Below are positions 24,201 to 35,200 of a DNA stretch of 64,000 nucleotides, piece by piece. The DNA comes from Sebastes aleutianus (Eukaryota > Chordata > Actinopteri > Perciformes > Sebastidae): positions 23,952,591-24,016,590 of the forward strand of contig CAKAKS010000067.1 in the NCBI GenBank assembly GCA_916700875.1, read 5' to 3'. The notes beneath the pieces are model-generated. The model did no database searches and was not told the DNA's origin. It was given only the letters and a program-made list of their open reading frames with translations. The translations under genes were made by a program, and so were the position numbers. Numbering within the stretch: position 1 is the first letter of the stretch; each line of letters begins with the position of its first letter.

Positions 24201-26727
24201 GTTTCCGGTCTTTATACTAAGCTAACCTGCTGCTGGCTGTAGCTTCATATTTAATGGACAGACTTGAGAGTTGTATTGTACTGGATCTCTTTGCCAAAAA
24301 GCGAATAAGCGTATTTCCTGCAGCTATCAATATTATGGACCATGAACTTAATAAAAGCCTGTTTTGACAGACAGGTGAGGTTATGGACTATTTCCAGCAT
24401 TGTTTTGACGATGAAGAATGCTCTCTGTTCGGTGACAAGAAGCTGCCGCTGAGGAAACCAACCAACCAACTAACCAACGAAAATGCCTCTCTGTGACACG
24501 AGTCCATAAGACTCTCAGATTTGTCAAAGTGAAGGCATGCAGGGTGAGCAGCTCAAACCCACGTTTTTTTAATCCTCAGCCCAGGTGTTGCTGAATGCCT
24601 CCTAATTGCATGACTGTGTGGCTAAACATGGTGCTATTTCTACTGACTAAGTAAGCTCCTTTAAAGTCTACTGACTAATTTTATTAACCTGCTTGGTGGC
24701 TCTCCTTGTAGCTAACCATTGAGATTTGTGCTCTGAGGTTGAACTTGACTTGACCTGTAGCATGTCTTTCAGTAATTCTGTTTAGACAAGTGTCATTACA
24801 TTTCTACATACAGTAAATCTGTTCATACAGTTAAGCATTCAGTTTTATGCAAATCTAATCTTCATTAAAAACCTATAACAGCAATGAGAGCTATACACCA
24901 TACTCAAACACATCAAATCTCAGTTTCATCATCCTCGGGTAACTCTCGTCTGACATAGCCAGGCGGCAACCACTGGTTCTGAAAAGTGAAGCCAATGCTG
25001 AAGTGCCTTAAACTTGCATTCTTTCTAATAGCCAGCAGGGGGCGACTCCTCTGGTTGCAAAAAGAAGTCTAACTATATAGAAGTCTATGAGAAAATGACC
25101 CTACTTCTCACTTGATTTATTACCTCAGTAAACATTGTAAACATGAGTTTATGGTCTCAATCACTAGTTTCAAGTCTTCTTCAATACAGCATGATGTTCA
25201 TTTAGTAAATTATGGTCCCATTTAGAGTCAAATAGACCATAAAGCAGGGGATGCTTTAGGGCGTGGCTACCTTGTGATGGACAGGTCGCTACCACGGCGT
25301 TGTTCGGTCTGGAACTAGTCCATATTTTCGTCTTACAACTTTAACCCTTTAAAAATGTCTTATTCAGCGTTCGGTTGTACATAGCTCCACCCTTTCGTGT
25401 CACTTCTGATTGCGAAAAAACAAGATGACGACGGCCAAAATGCTGAACTCGAGGCTTCAAAACCGTAGTACACAAACCCATGGGTGATGTCATGGGGCCT
25501 ACGTCCACTTCATATATTCTATGGTCATAGGCCCACTATTTTATAAATTAAATAACATGTCTTAAAGGTGTAAAGTGCTAAAAGTGGTGATGCCTCCTCA
25601 AAGCAAATAAATAAAGCTAAGCTCTTATTTTGAGAGGTAACTCAAGTTTGTTCAAGTTTTCTTGGAGGAAAGAGGCAAAAAGGAAGAAAAGATTCTGGGA
25701 ACTGAACCCACTGGTTGCAATAATTTGCTGTCAGTGTGCGTGTACGTCTTACCATCTGCACAGTTGTTTCCTTCATATGGCCTGTGGCACTCACACGTGT
25801 AGCTCCTCCAGCCCTGGCTCACACAGCGCCCTCGGTTCTGACACGGGCTGTCATCGCACTTGTCTTTGTCGCTGCATCCCTCGGTGATATTTTCCTGGGC
25901 GTCTGAATCTTCTGGCACTACAGCAGGCAACACCAGAAGCGAGTCCACAAACACATCTCTGAAGCAGCCCAGAAAAGCAGGCAGGTAGTCTGCTGCTTCA
26001 ACCGCTGCTCTGCCCGAACCCCAGTTCCCCCCGACTGCTCCTATGAAGAGGCTTTGACGAACTGTTCCTGGCTCGGGGAGAGCAGACGCTTGCTCAAGCA
26101 GCTGGACTTCACCCCTGGAGTCTCTGGTGCAGCCTCCTTCGGTGCAGAGCAGCCTGATGAGGCTGACCACGCCACCCAGTGATGCTTCCACTGTGTACCA
26201 CTTGTTGTTGGACAAGTACTTCGGCAGCTCCTGAACCAGCGTGCTGGAGCCTTGACCTCTCAGGCTGCGCAGGCAGAGACGCCCGTCCATCAGCTCAATG
26301 CTGAGGAGCAGGTCATCCACCCTGCGTTGCAAGAGGGTGCCGACCGGCCTCGCCGTCCTGAAGCTGAACGTCACATTAAGAGGAGCCTCTGGGTCTAGAA
26401 GCCGAGTCTCTATGTACATGTAGCCTCGGGACTCAAATGAGAAGACGGTGAAGGTCTGGCATCGGGGGCCTACGAAGCCAGCAAGGCAGATGCATGTATA
26501 AGCGTGCTGATCATTGACAAGCAAGGGAGAGCATATTCCTCCATTCTCACATTGGTTGTCATCACAGCCTGAAAGTGCAGTTGTGCAGTTCTCTCCTCCA
26601 TATAGGCGCCCATTTTGGCTTTGTTGGGAGCAAAGGCATCTGAAACCTCCATTGTGGCTCTCACATAGACCACCATTTTGGCATGGCTGCTGATCACATC
26701 CGTTGATGTCCTCTTCGGAGAAAGTGC
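18299..26727 (-). CDS. crb1: crumbs homolog 1, LamG/EGF exons (5' end not found)
   Basis: A cell-surface protein of the Crumbs family, involved in apical polarity and photoreceptor or glial adhesion. Exons on the minus strand: 26727-25753, 23270-22720, 22599-22434, 20951-20039, 19947-19906, 19773-19651, 18551-18299, joining in frame for about 1006 residues. Order: two EGF modules, LamG1, EGF, LamG2, two EGF, LamG3, three EGF, an EGF-like module (NCFNGGNC), a last EGF (DVDECASDPCMNGGFC), a hydrophobic segment (FYLYLFLGVWQNLFQL), then the acidic end DDEPEIEWGFNVND. PQEEQF and GQWCEKDVDECASDPC match vertebrate CRB1. Exon sizes 975/551/166/913 parallel my memory of human exons 6-9. The first exon needs one base from an unseen upstream exon. 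No N-terminal EGF series and no cytoplasmic ERLI exon is visible. A 42-bp microexon (19947-19906) appears extra. Confidence 0.9.
19265..19580. repeat. interspersed repeat remnants in a crb1 intron
   Basis: About 19265-19310 contains atccatccattatctgtaac followed by cacttatcct, a fish dispersed-repeat tail. 19380-19580 looks like another unclassified repeat. Neither is coding. Confidence 0.4.
23345..24330. repeat. nested interspersed repeats in a crb1 intron
   Basis: 23345-23480 begins ttaaaggaatagtatgacat, and 24190-24330 holds the inverted end (gctggctgtagcttcatat ... gcgaataagcgtatttcc). Between them, 23635-24178 runs from atagactgaatataaagatg to tatatacagtctatg, a separate inverted-end element. 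This is one repeat inserted into another. Confidence 0.6.
24940..25525. repeat. interspersed repeat in a crb1 intron
   Basis: A block with gccagcagggggcgactcc, tatagaagtctatgag and tgggtgatgtcatgg motifs, which recur in other fish introns. It is non-coding. Confidence 0.45.
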
Positions 26728-28025
26728 CTGGGGAGACAAATACAATCCAATATTAACTTCTTAAAAACAATGAATCAAATAAAACTTAAACTGCATGCAA
26801 ATTTTAAGCACGTGTCAGTGAGGTTCAGCGTACAGTCACAGATATGTGTGTATAAGCAAACTAAAGATGAGAAACCAAAACAACAAAACATAATAACTGC
26901 TTAATTTAATCTAATTTATTTTATTTTATTTTATTCTATTTAAAAAATACAGTGTAAAAAACAAAAACTAGAATGTACAAATGCATGTTTTGTTTTACAT
27001 TATACACTTGTTGGACACTTCAGCCAAAAATGTCAAAACATGACAATGATCAGGTTAGATGACAATCAGGAAAAACATATTTATTTTTTTAAACAACTTA
27101 TCTTTAACTATAATGACTAACATATGATAAGCATTTGCAAATAATATCCATCTCTAATTACATACTGTATCCAAACATTACCCGCATAAAGCATCCATAA
27201 TATCCACACATGCAGGCTGAATCTCAACATTGTCCTCAACAAGTCCTCCGAAATTAATAAATGTTTGGCAATATCTTCATTTCAGGTCAAATACAGGTGG
27301 GGAGTTCTTGTGTGTGCAGCTCCATCTTCAGCTCTGCTCCTATGTGCATGTATGTGTTTACTGATGTGCGCGGGAGCGGTGCAGGCCAGACAGAAGGGAT
27401 TAGGCTAATGCACTTACAATGTGGTGGCGAAGGGAGGGGTGCATCCAGGTGGCTAATTTGAGCAACTCCAAAAATCCTCCCTATAGACGGAAGTCTGATG
27501 AAAACAATGGGATGTGAGAGATAATGAACTTTACCAAAAACTGAAATTCAGTTTCTCTTTATTACAACTTCAGTAGGGAATATTCCCACAATTCAACCAT
27601 AAATACTCCCTGAAAATGGACATAAACATGTTTATACACGTGGGCACATGCACGCAAAGGTGTACTACAAGGCGTGTCCTCAGTTGAGTACTTTGGCTGC
27701 AGCAGTTGGCTGGACCGAGGCCCGGTCTTTCAAAGAAGTAAACTGGTACTTCTAATCTGGGAAGAACCTCTGCCGTTAAAACGTCATCACTAGTAATTTA
27801 CCTGAAGAGACCTAAGAGCTTTCAATTGGCTTAATAATAATACTTACTGTTCTTTTTAGAGTTACTTGTTTTGCAGTTGCTCTGGCTCAGGTTTCTATAA
27901 TTGCACGCACGGTTTGTTATGGCCCAGGATTTATAAGAGCATATGTTCATTTTGGAAGTATGTGTAAGTGCAAATATAGCCAGTGTATTTGCACACATAT
28001 CTAAATCTATAGATAGACTCATAGG
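26728..28025. other. region upstream of the first visible crb1 exon
   Basis: No EGF-coding exon could be found on the minus strand, although the long crumbs form would need about ten EGF modules here. One open frame, 28022-27848 on the minus strand, ends at a donor (gtaagt) in a phase that would join the first crb1 exon; see findings. The rest is AT-rich intron-like sequence. Confidence 0.4.
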
Positions 28026-28029
28026 ATAA

Positions 28030-28580
28030 ACCTTGAGTTAAGACCAATGGTTGAATAAGTATCATATATTTTACTTAAGTAACAGTAGCCCTACCACAAT
28101 TTTAAAATACTGTTACAAGTTAAATTCCTGCATTCATAACCTTACTTAAGTAAAAGTAGGTAAGTGCTATCAACAAAATAGCTAAAGTTTAATAGTAAAA
28201 GTATATCATAAAAGTACTCTATGAAGCCAAAACAGGCTCTGTCAGTGTTACATAATTATATATTATACTACTAAAGTATCATTAGTGGTGTGTTAACATG
28301 TAAGCAGCATATTAATGTTGTGACTTGCTGCATTAGAGGTAATTCTAATCATTATTATGTTGGATGGTTTCATTTACTGTATTTCACATGGTCAGGTTTT
28401 TTTAAATATTCATTTGCAAAGTACTATAACTTTAGCTGTCAGACAAATGTAGTGGAGTGAAAGGTATAATATTTTCCTTTTTGTGGAGTAAAAGTATAAA
28501 AAAACAAAACTTTAAAGTACTAATATAATAAGTAAAGTACAAGTAGGCCTACGTCAGAATTGTGCTCAAGTATGCTACAT
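28030..28580. repeat. degenerate acttaagtaaaagta-type repeat
   Basis: Contains ttttacttaagtaacagt, cttacttaagtaaaagtag, tagtggagtgaaaggtat and gtggagtaaaagtat, the hallmarks of the same fish element family seen at 7990-9155. No coding potential. Confidence 0.55.
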
Positions 28581-28854
28581 ACTGTATGATCGTACATGTA
28601 ATCACCGTATGACCCTGTAAGATCTCACAAAAAATAATAACCCATAAAGATCATCTCAAATAAAACAATGTTTAAATCATAAGTTTATGAAGGAAGGAAA
28701 ATATATAAATAATTATCCTATAATTCTCACTATAAACATAAACCATCATTTACAAAACAAGTATGTACAATATGTTTTCCTTCTCCATTTTAAAACTGTG
28801 ATCATAGACAGTGTTTTCTTATAATACCGCGGATGAAAAATAAAATTTAACTAG

Positions 28855-29640
28855 TTGTCAGAGTTTTCATTGGGTCTAAAATTTGTATTTGTCTGCTTAT
28901 CCATTTTTATTTTTATTATCACGCATATTCACTTAAAGCTTTCTTCGATTTGTTTTTGGTCTTTGCTTTTAATTTAAAGGTCCCATATTCAGAAACTCTG
29001 CATTCGATACAAGCTGTCAGGATTTCTGCCCATTCGTGATGTCACAAATATACAATATTTAGACCCTTGACACAATTTTAAATGTAAACATTCTAAATGT
29101 GTCTCAGTTTATTCCTGGTTAAAGTGTATGTGAATGACATCAGCTGACAAGATGTACACATGGACCCAAGCTGTTGCCTAGCAACGCAATTCTGTTGCAA
29201 TTCCGTCAAAATGTGCTAAAACGGAGCGTTTCAGACAGAGGGTAAATACAGGCATATTCAGGCTGACAGTATGAGGAAATAAAAGTTTTTTTTAAACATT
29301 AAAGTATGTAAACATGTTCTAGTAGAAACACAAAATACAAATATGAACCTGAAAATGAGCATAATATTTGACCTTTAACTAGTTGTCAGAGTTTTCATTG
29401 GCTTTAAAATTTTTATTTGTCTGCTTATCCATTTTTATTTTTATTATCGCGCATATTCACTTAAAGCTTTCTTCGATTTTTTTTGGTCTTTGCTTTTAAT
29501 TTAAAACAATGAATACCTTGAATATTTTTGCCTTTCCTTAAGAGCTGTACTGATTAATCGATTAGTTGTCAACAATCAAATTAATCGCCAACTATTTCGA
29601 TAATCAATCAATCATTGTTTTTAAGAGAAAAAGTCAAAAT
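28855..29640. repeat. 125-bp direct duplication flanking an inserted repeat, plus a hAT-like end
   Basis: 28855-28978 and 29378-29505 are near-identical (aactagttgtcagag ... gcttttaatttaaa). Between them sits an element from aaaggtcccatattcag to atgagcataatatttgacc, related to 34005-34490. 29540-29640 carries gattaatcgattagttgtc, part of another common fish repeat. Confidence 0.65.
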
Positions 29641-29756
29641 TCTTGCTGCATACTTGAGTAGATGTATATAGTTGCTTTCATAGACATTATACTGTATATA
29701 TGTCTATAGTTGCTTTCCACCACTGTAGAAGACTGAGTTACTGCTATTAGCTTCCA

Positions 29757-29956
29757 GACTACATTACCCATGATGCCCCTCGTCTCATGAACCCTCTCCT
29801 GAACCGTATGATACGTTGTCCGACATCTCTGCAGGATGGGACGCTGGGCCATTACAGACAGATACTCACGAAATCACCATTCCTCCGTCTATTTTCCACA
29901 TTACCTGCATCAGTCGGAGTGCACAGTGCTTTGTAAACACGGCTCGTATCTTTAAG
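29757..29956 (+). promoter_or_regulatory. probable zbtb41 promoter and first non-coding exon
   Basis: ACTACATTACCCATGATGC at about 29758-29776 is close to the ZNF143/THAP11 motif found in many vertebrate promoters. About 180 bp downstream, tcgtatctttaag|gtaaga (exon end 29956) is a good donor. A 5' UTR exon there spliced to the acceptor at 32222-32223 would precede the zbtb41 start. crb1 runs the opposite way, so the promoter could be shared; this is inferred. Confidence 0.5.
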
Positions 29957-30220
29957 GTAAGATTTATAATAAAAAAACATCCGGATGTAACGGTAGACGG
30001 CTATTTCCGGGTAGCAGTAAGGGTCGTTTGTCACAACACTCCTCGGAGGGGGGCCAGGCCGTCACACTGAATAACATGTTGGGGGTCCTCGAGGTGGAGA
30101 GAGAGAGAGAGACAATCTGCAAATGTCTTGAATTCAGGATAGCAGTGAGGTTATTAGCTTAACATCTCCACCAGGCCTGTGTTATCTATTGTAACTGTTA
30201 GCTATTCTTTCTGCTTTGTT

Positions 30221-30356
30221 TTAATAAATGGGATAAATATACATCAAACGTTCGCAATAAGTCGTTATTGTGCTTCTTTTCATGCACAATGTCCCCTTCA
30301 TGAACAGCTGTTAAAGTCAAGTACATTTACATGCTAAACCATTTGCCTTCTTGTAT
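30221..30356 (+). repeat. duplicated segment, left copy
   Basis: ttaataaatggg through caaacgttcgcaataagtcg to ttacatgctaaaccatttgcc recurs at 31973-32115. The two copies bracket a pair of TTAA-flanked elements. A gatgtcacggtacca repeat fragment follows at 30358-30450. Confidence 0.75.
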
Positions 30357-30521
30357 TAGGGATGTCACGGTACCATAAATCTAGTAGTCGATACCAATAC
30401 CAGTGAATTTACACGATTCTCGATACCACGGTAAAAAAAACAATAAATCCCATGAAATTCAACACGCACGCGTTTATCAAAACATTTGAACATTACAAAA
30501 AAACAGGCATGTAGCCTTTAA

Positions 30522-31206
30522 AGGGACTATTTGTAACTTTCAGAAATGCTTCTTAACAGCGACACCTGTGGCCGTGAAATCAACGAAAGTCAGCGTCGGG
30601 CTCGCGCTTGCTCGCTCTAAATATACCTGAACGAGCATCGCTCAAAACAGTGAGGCGACACAAGTCAGCTAAAAGCACAATATCACTCTATATTTCAGCT
30701 GCTTGGCAGTAATGTTAGCTGACCAGACGAAGGTCTCTCCATGAACATGATTTAGATCTGATCCTAGTGTTGGCTTTTCCTGCCTAAGTGCAGGTTGAGG
30801 CAGCGGGGCTCTCCAGCGTGTCTCCCTGCTCTCTCCGCCCGCAGCCGGAGAGAGCAGAGGAGACACCGGCACCCGGTCGGTAACGAGAAGACAACGTAAA
30901 TCTCTGTAGTGCTCTGTCACTTCACAAGACACGGAAAACCTCTGTTGGTCTGGAGGAGCTGCAGCAGTTATTTCTGCACAAACGTCCCCTGTGCATTCAC
31001 TAGATATTCTCAGAGCTAAACGAACTCTTCTGCATTGTGTAGTGAGCGCGCGTTCACGTCTAGAGGTGGAGCGAGCTGAGCTGTCTTAGTGTAGGCGAGC
31101 AGGCAGAGGAGGAGGGTACAGCGGCTACACGCGAACGCGCATATGCGAGCGCGCATGTGTGACGACCCGCTACATTTATGCGCTTACAAAGTTACAAATA
31201 GTCCCT
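30522..31206. mobile_element. TTAA-flanked inverted-repeat element, copy 2
   Basis: 685 bp with AGGGACTATTTGTAAC ends and TTAA on both sides (30518-30521, 31207-31210). Inverted relative to the copy at 6416-7109. The 87-codon frame inside it (30669-30932, minus) is not coding. Confidence 0.75.
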
Positions 31207-31238
31207 TTAAGTAATAAATAAAAAGATACGTCTATTAA

Positions 31239-31972
31239 AGGGACTGTTTGTATCTTTCAGAAATTGCTTGTTAACAGCGACACCTGTGGTCGTTAAGTCA
31301 ACGAAAGTCAGCGTCGTGGTCGCGCTTGTGCTCGCTCTACATAGACATGAACGAGCATCGCTCAAAACAGTGACGCGACACACGTCAGCTAAAACCACAA
31401 TATCACTCTATATTTCACCCGCTTGGCAGTAATGTTAGCTGACCAGACGAAGGTCTCTCCATGAATCACTGCTGATCATAGTGTTGGCTTTTCCTGCCTC
31501 AGCCTCTGGAGCTGAAGAAGGAAGAGTAACGTTATCGTCTGCGAGCGCGCCCGCGGGGAGACACCGGCACCCGGTCGGAGACGGTAACGTTTCTCTTCCT
31601 GCTTCAGCCCCGCTGATAACGTTTCTCGCTGCGGAGCCCCGTCACTTCACAAGACACAGGAAACCTCTGTTGGTCTGGAGGAGCTGCAGCAGTTATTTCT
31701 GAACAAACGTCCACTGTACATTCACTAGATATTCTCAGAGCTAAACTAACTCTTCTGCAGTGTGGAGTGTGCGCGCATGCACGTGAGGTGCAGCGAGCTG
31801 AGTGAAGGCAGGCAGAGGAGCAGAGACTCCGGCCCTGGAGACCAAAGCTACGGTCTCCCCCGCGTCCTCCGTTTGTGTTGGAGTCTTGTCTGAACAGCGT
31901 AGCCACACGCGAGTGCACATGGGACACCGACCCGGATTGATTTATACGTGTAAGAAGTTACAAGCAGTCCCT
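31239..31972. mobile_element. TTAA-flanked inverted-repeat element, copy 3
   Basis: 734 bp, ends AGGGACTGTTTGTA and its diverged complement, TTAA at 31235-31238 and 31973-31976. More diverged than copies 1 and 2. Its right flank equals the sequence at 30221, where no element is present. Confidence 0.72.
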
Positions 31973-32246
31973 TTAATAAATGGGTGAAATATACCTCAAA
32001 CGTTCGCAATAAGTCGTTATTGTGCTTCTTTTCATGCACAATTTTCACATATAACAATGTCCCCTTCATGTCAGCTGTTAAAGTCAAGTACATTTACATG
32101 CTAAGCCATTTGCCTCTTGTGTGTCACAATCCTAATCAAATCTGAATCAAACCCTAGTCATGGAGAGAGTTAGCACATCCATGTTCAATCTCAAACACTG
32201 TTTGTATTCCTCTGGTTTTTCAGGAGTGATTCATGGTCGCCCACCG

Positions 32247-35200
32247 ATGAAGAAAAAGCCTTGTAATCCGCTGCGTCCCAAACGCAGCAGGCAGGTCAGC
32301 GCCAGCGTCGGCAATGAAGATGCTACAGAGCCGGGCACTGTGCTGGGCTCCAACGCCCCACAACCGAACTTTGAAACTGTCCTAGAGTCAACCGCACAAA
32401 TCAGGAGCTTGGCCATGTCGCAGCACAGTCACAACCTCCTCAAATTCTTGAATGAGGACCGGACCCGACAGAGGTTCTGTGATGTGTCGGTGTCTGTGGG
32501 TGGGACGCTCTACAGTGCCCACAAGGTGGTGTTGGCCCATGGGAGCAGCTATTTCCACGCTGAGCTGTCCAAGAATCCTGCTACAGCGCACGTGACTCTG
32601 GACCATGTGGAGGACTCTGTTTTCCAGCACCTGCTTGGCTTTTTGTACACCTCTGAGTGTGCTGTCGCAGAGACGGACCTCCCGGCTCTAACTGAAGCGG
32701 CCCGATTCCTGGACATGATGGATATACTCAAGCTGCTGTGTGAAGAAGGGGGCAACAACCCAGTACGCGTGATCCAGGCACAGGATGAGATAAGAGGGTC
32801 TCCTGAGGTGGAAATGACCTCCAGCGACTCGCCAGCAGGTGACACAGACATTCAGAGTCCAGGTGACGTTCAGTGCACCATGTGCGGTCGCCAATTTACC
32901 ACTGAAAGCTCCCTGCAGAACCACCTGGCTGAGAGTCACACTGATGCACAGCATGAAACCTCAACTGAGAAAGAGAAGACAGCAGATCAGAGGACTGCTA
33001 CCACGCGGAGATCAGCTCGCCGGAGGAGAACACCCACCAAGTACCAGAGAGACAATGTGGAATACACCATCAACCCTCCCGAGGAAAAACAAAGGACTGT
33101 ATCCCCAAGAGAGCGAGATGAAGAAAGAATTGAAGAAGCAGGAAAGCTGGTTGTGGAAAACCAAGCGGCCAAACCGGACGCGAACGAGACATCTAAACCA
33201 GCTCAGGGGGAAGACGTAGTGGACGAGGAGGGAGAGGAAGATGACATGAATGAGGACGTGGTTGCCCAGAGGAAAGTTGTTGAGGTTTGCGCAGCAGACA
33301 AGAGTGCAGGTCAGCAGGGTTCAGATGTAGAAAGGGCAGAGCACCAGGTTGATGGACAGGTGGAAGTGCCTGCAGCAGGAAGCTCTACCCAGGGTCCAGT
33401 GTATCCTGAGGGTCTGGCTCCAGTCATCATCCAAACCTCCAACAAGCGGATTCTCAAGTGCCCCAAATGTGACAAGACCTTTGACCGTGCAGGTGGGAAC
33501 CATGGAGTAAGATCTAGACTATTAGTGCCATCATTTATGTTATCGCTTAGTAGCTGTGTTACTCACTCAGCTTACCATGCCAGACAGACTGAGATGCTAA
33601 AAACAAGAATCTCCTCTCTTAAGTATCTAGTTTTACTTACTGTTTGGTCTATAAAATGTCAGAAAGTAGTGAAAAATGCCAATCCTAATTTGCCCCAATA
33701 TTAACTTAAACACCTTTCCTGTATTTTATAGGGAAGTATGAGAGTCACACCAGAGTGCACACAGGAGAGAAACCATTCCAGTGTGACATCTGTCTTCAGC
33801 GCTACTCCACCAAGTCCAACCTGACCGTGCACAAGAAGAAGCACGCCAGCGACGCTCCCTTCCAGAAGAAGGAGCACAAATGCCCCTTCTGTAACAAACT
33901 CCATGCCAGCAAGAAAACCCTAGCCAAGCATGTCAAGAGGTGAGACACTACATTATATTATTATATTATTTTTTATCTGATGATAGCACTAGAGGAAAAG
34001 TTAAAAAGGACCTATTATGCTTTTGTGATTTTCCCCTTTCCTTTAGTGTGTTATAAGATTTGATAAGATAGAACTTTATTAATCCAGAAGGAAATTCTTG
34101 TATATATAGTTATTATTAGTATTATATTATTATATATATATTATATGATATAGTTATTTGTGCATGTAAAAGTTCTGCAAAATTACAAAGCTCAAAGTCC
34201 ACGCCAAAGGGAGCTACTCTTGAAAACGCCTAGCTTGAAGTCCCACCTTTTCTTCCGTAACATGCTGATGTCACCAAGTAACACATTTGCATAATACCTG
34301 TCTAGCGGCTAGTTCGGCACGTCCTCAAACAGAGCGTTTCAGACAGAGGGTGAACAGAGGTGCTGCAGCACAGCCAGCATGAGCAAAATAAAGTGTTTTT
34401 TGAACGTTAAAGCATGTAAACATGTTCTAGTAGAAACCCAAAATACATGTATGCACCTGAAAATAAGCATGATATGTCCTCTCTAAGGAATCACCAAAGT
34501 TTTTACAGTTCATCCTGAGGGGGAAATTATTTCCTATACCGTATGTCATGGCAATCCGTAGAGATATTTCATTCATGACCAAAGTGGTCGGCTGGCTGAC
34601 ATTGGCATTCCTAAAATCATGTTGTTAGGATGGCTATAAAATCTACAGTTTTACACCTTAACATAAGTGTGTTATTGGGTGTAGTATGCTAGTATATAAT
34701 GTCAGTAAAAAGGGGTCAATTTATAGAACATTTTCTAGTCTGGTCGAATTTGGGAAAAATACTGTATATGTTAATTTTGACTGTATTGTAAATTTTATAT
34801 ACGTTTTAGAAAGCTAGCTACCTCTACAATAGATCTCCACGATAGCAACAGCTGTTTTTGCTGTCAGATTATATGATGATGGTGTCTTGTATCTTGACTG
34901 TCCTGCCAGGTTTCATCCAGACCACATCCAAGAGTTTCTTACCAAGAAGAAGAGGAAGAGTGAAGGCTGGAAATGTGCTGTAAGAATCGGTTTCAGTCAT
35001 ATTACTGCCTGATTATGCAAGCGGATCTTAAGTAAATGCTGAATGAAGATAGATAAATGCATTTTCGCAGTTAATAAATGTTACACTCTATATAAAGAGT
35101 TTATTTTGACTGTAACGTTTGAACCTTCGGAACCAGATTTGTCTGAAGACCTTCACCCGCAGGCCTCATCTGCAGGAGCACATGATCCTGCACACCCAGG

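Noticed and set aside
27261..27470. Possible crb1 first exon ending at att|gtaagt (minus)
   Set aside because: Its phase does not join the first visible crb1 exon, which needs one leftover base.
32160..32246. Upstream ATG extending zbtb41 by 29 codons
   Set aside because: A strong splice acceptor (ggtttttcag) lies between it and the conserved MKKK start, so it is intronic.
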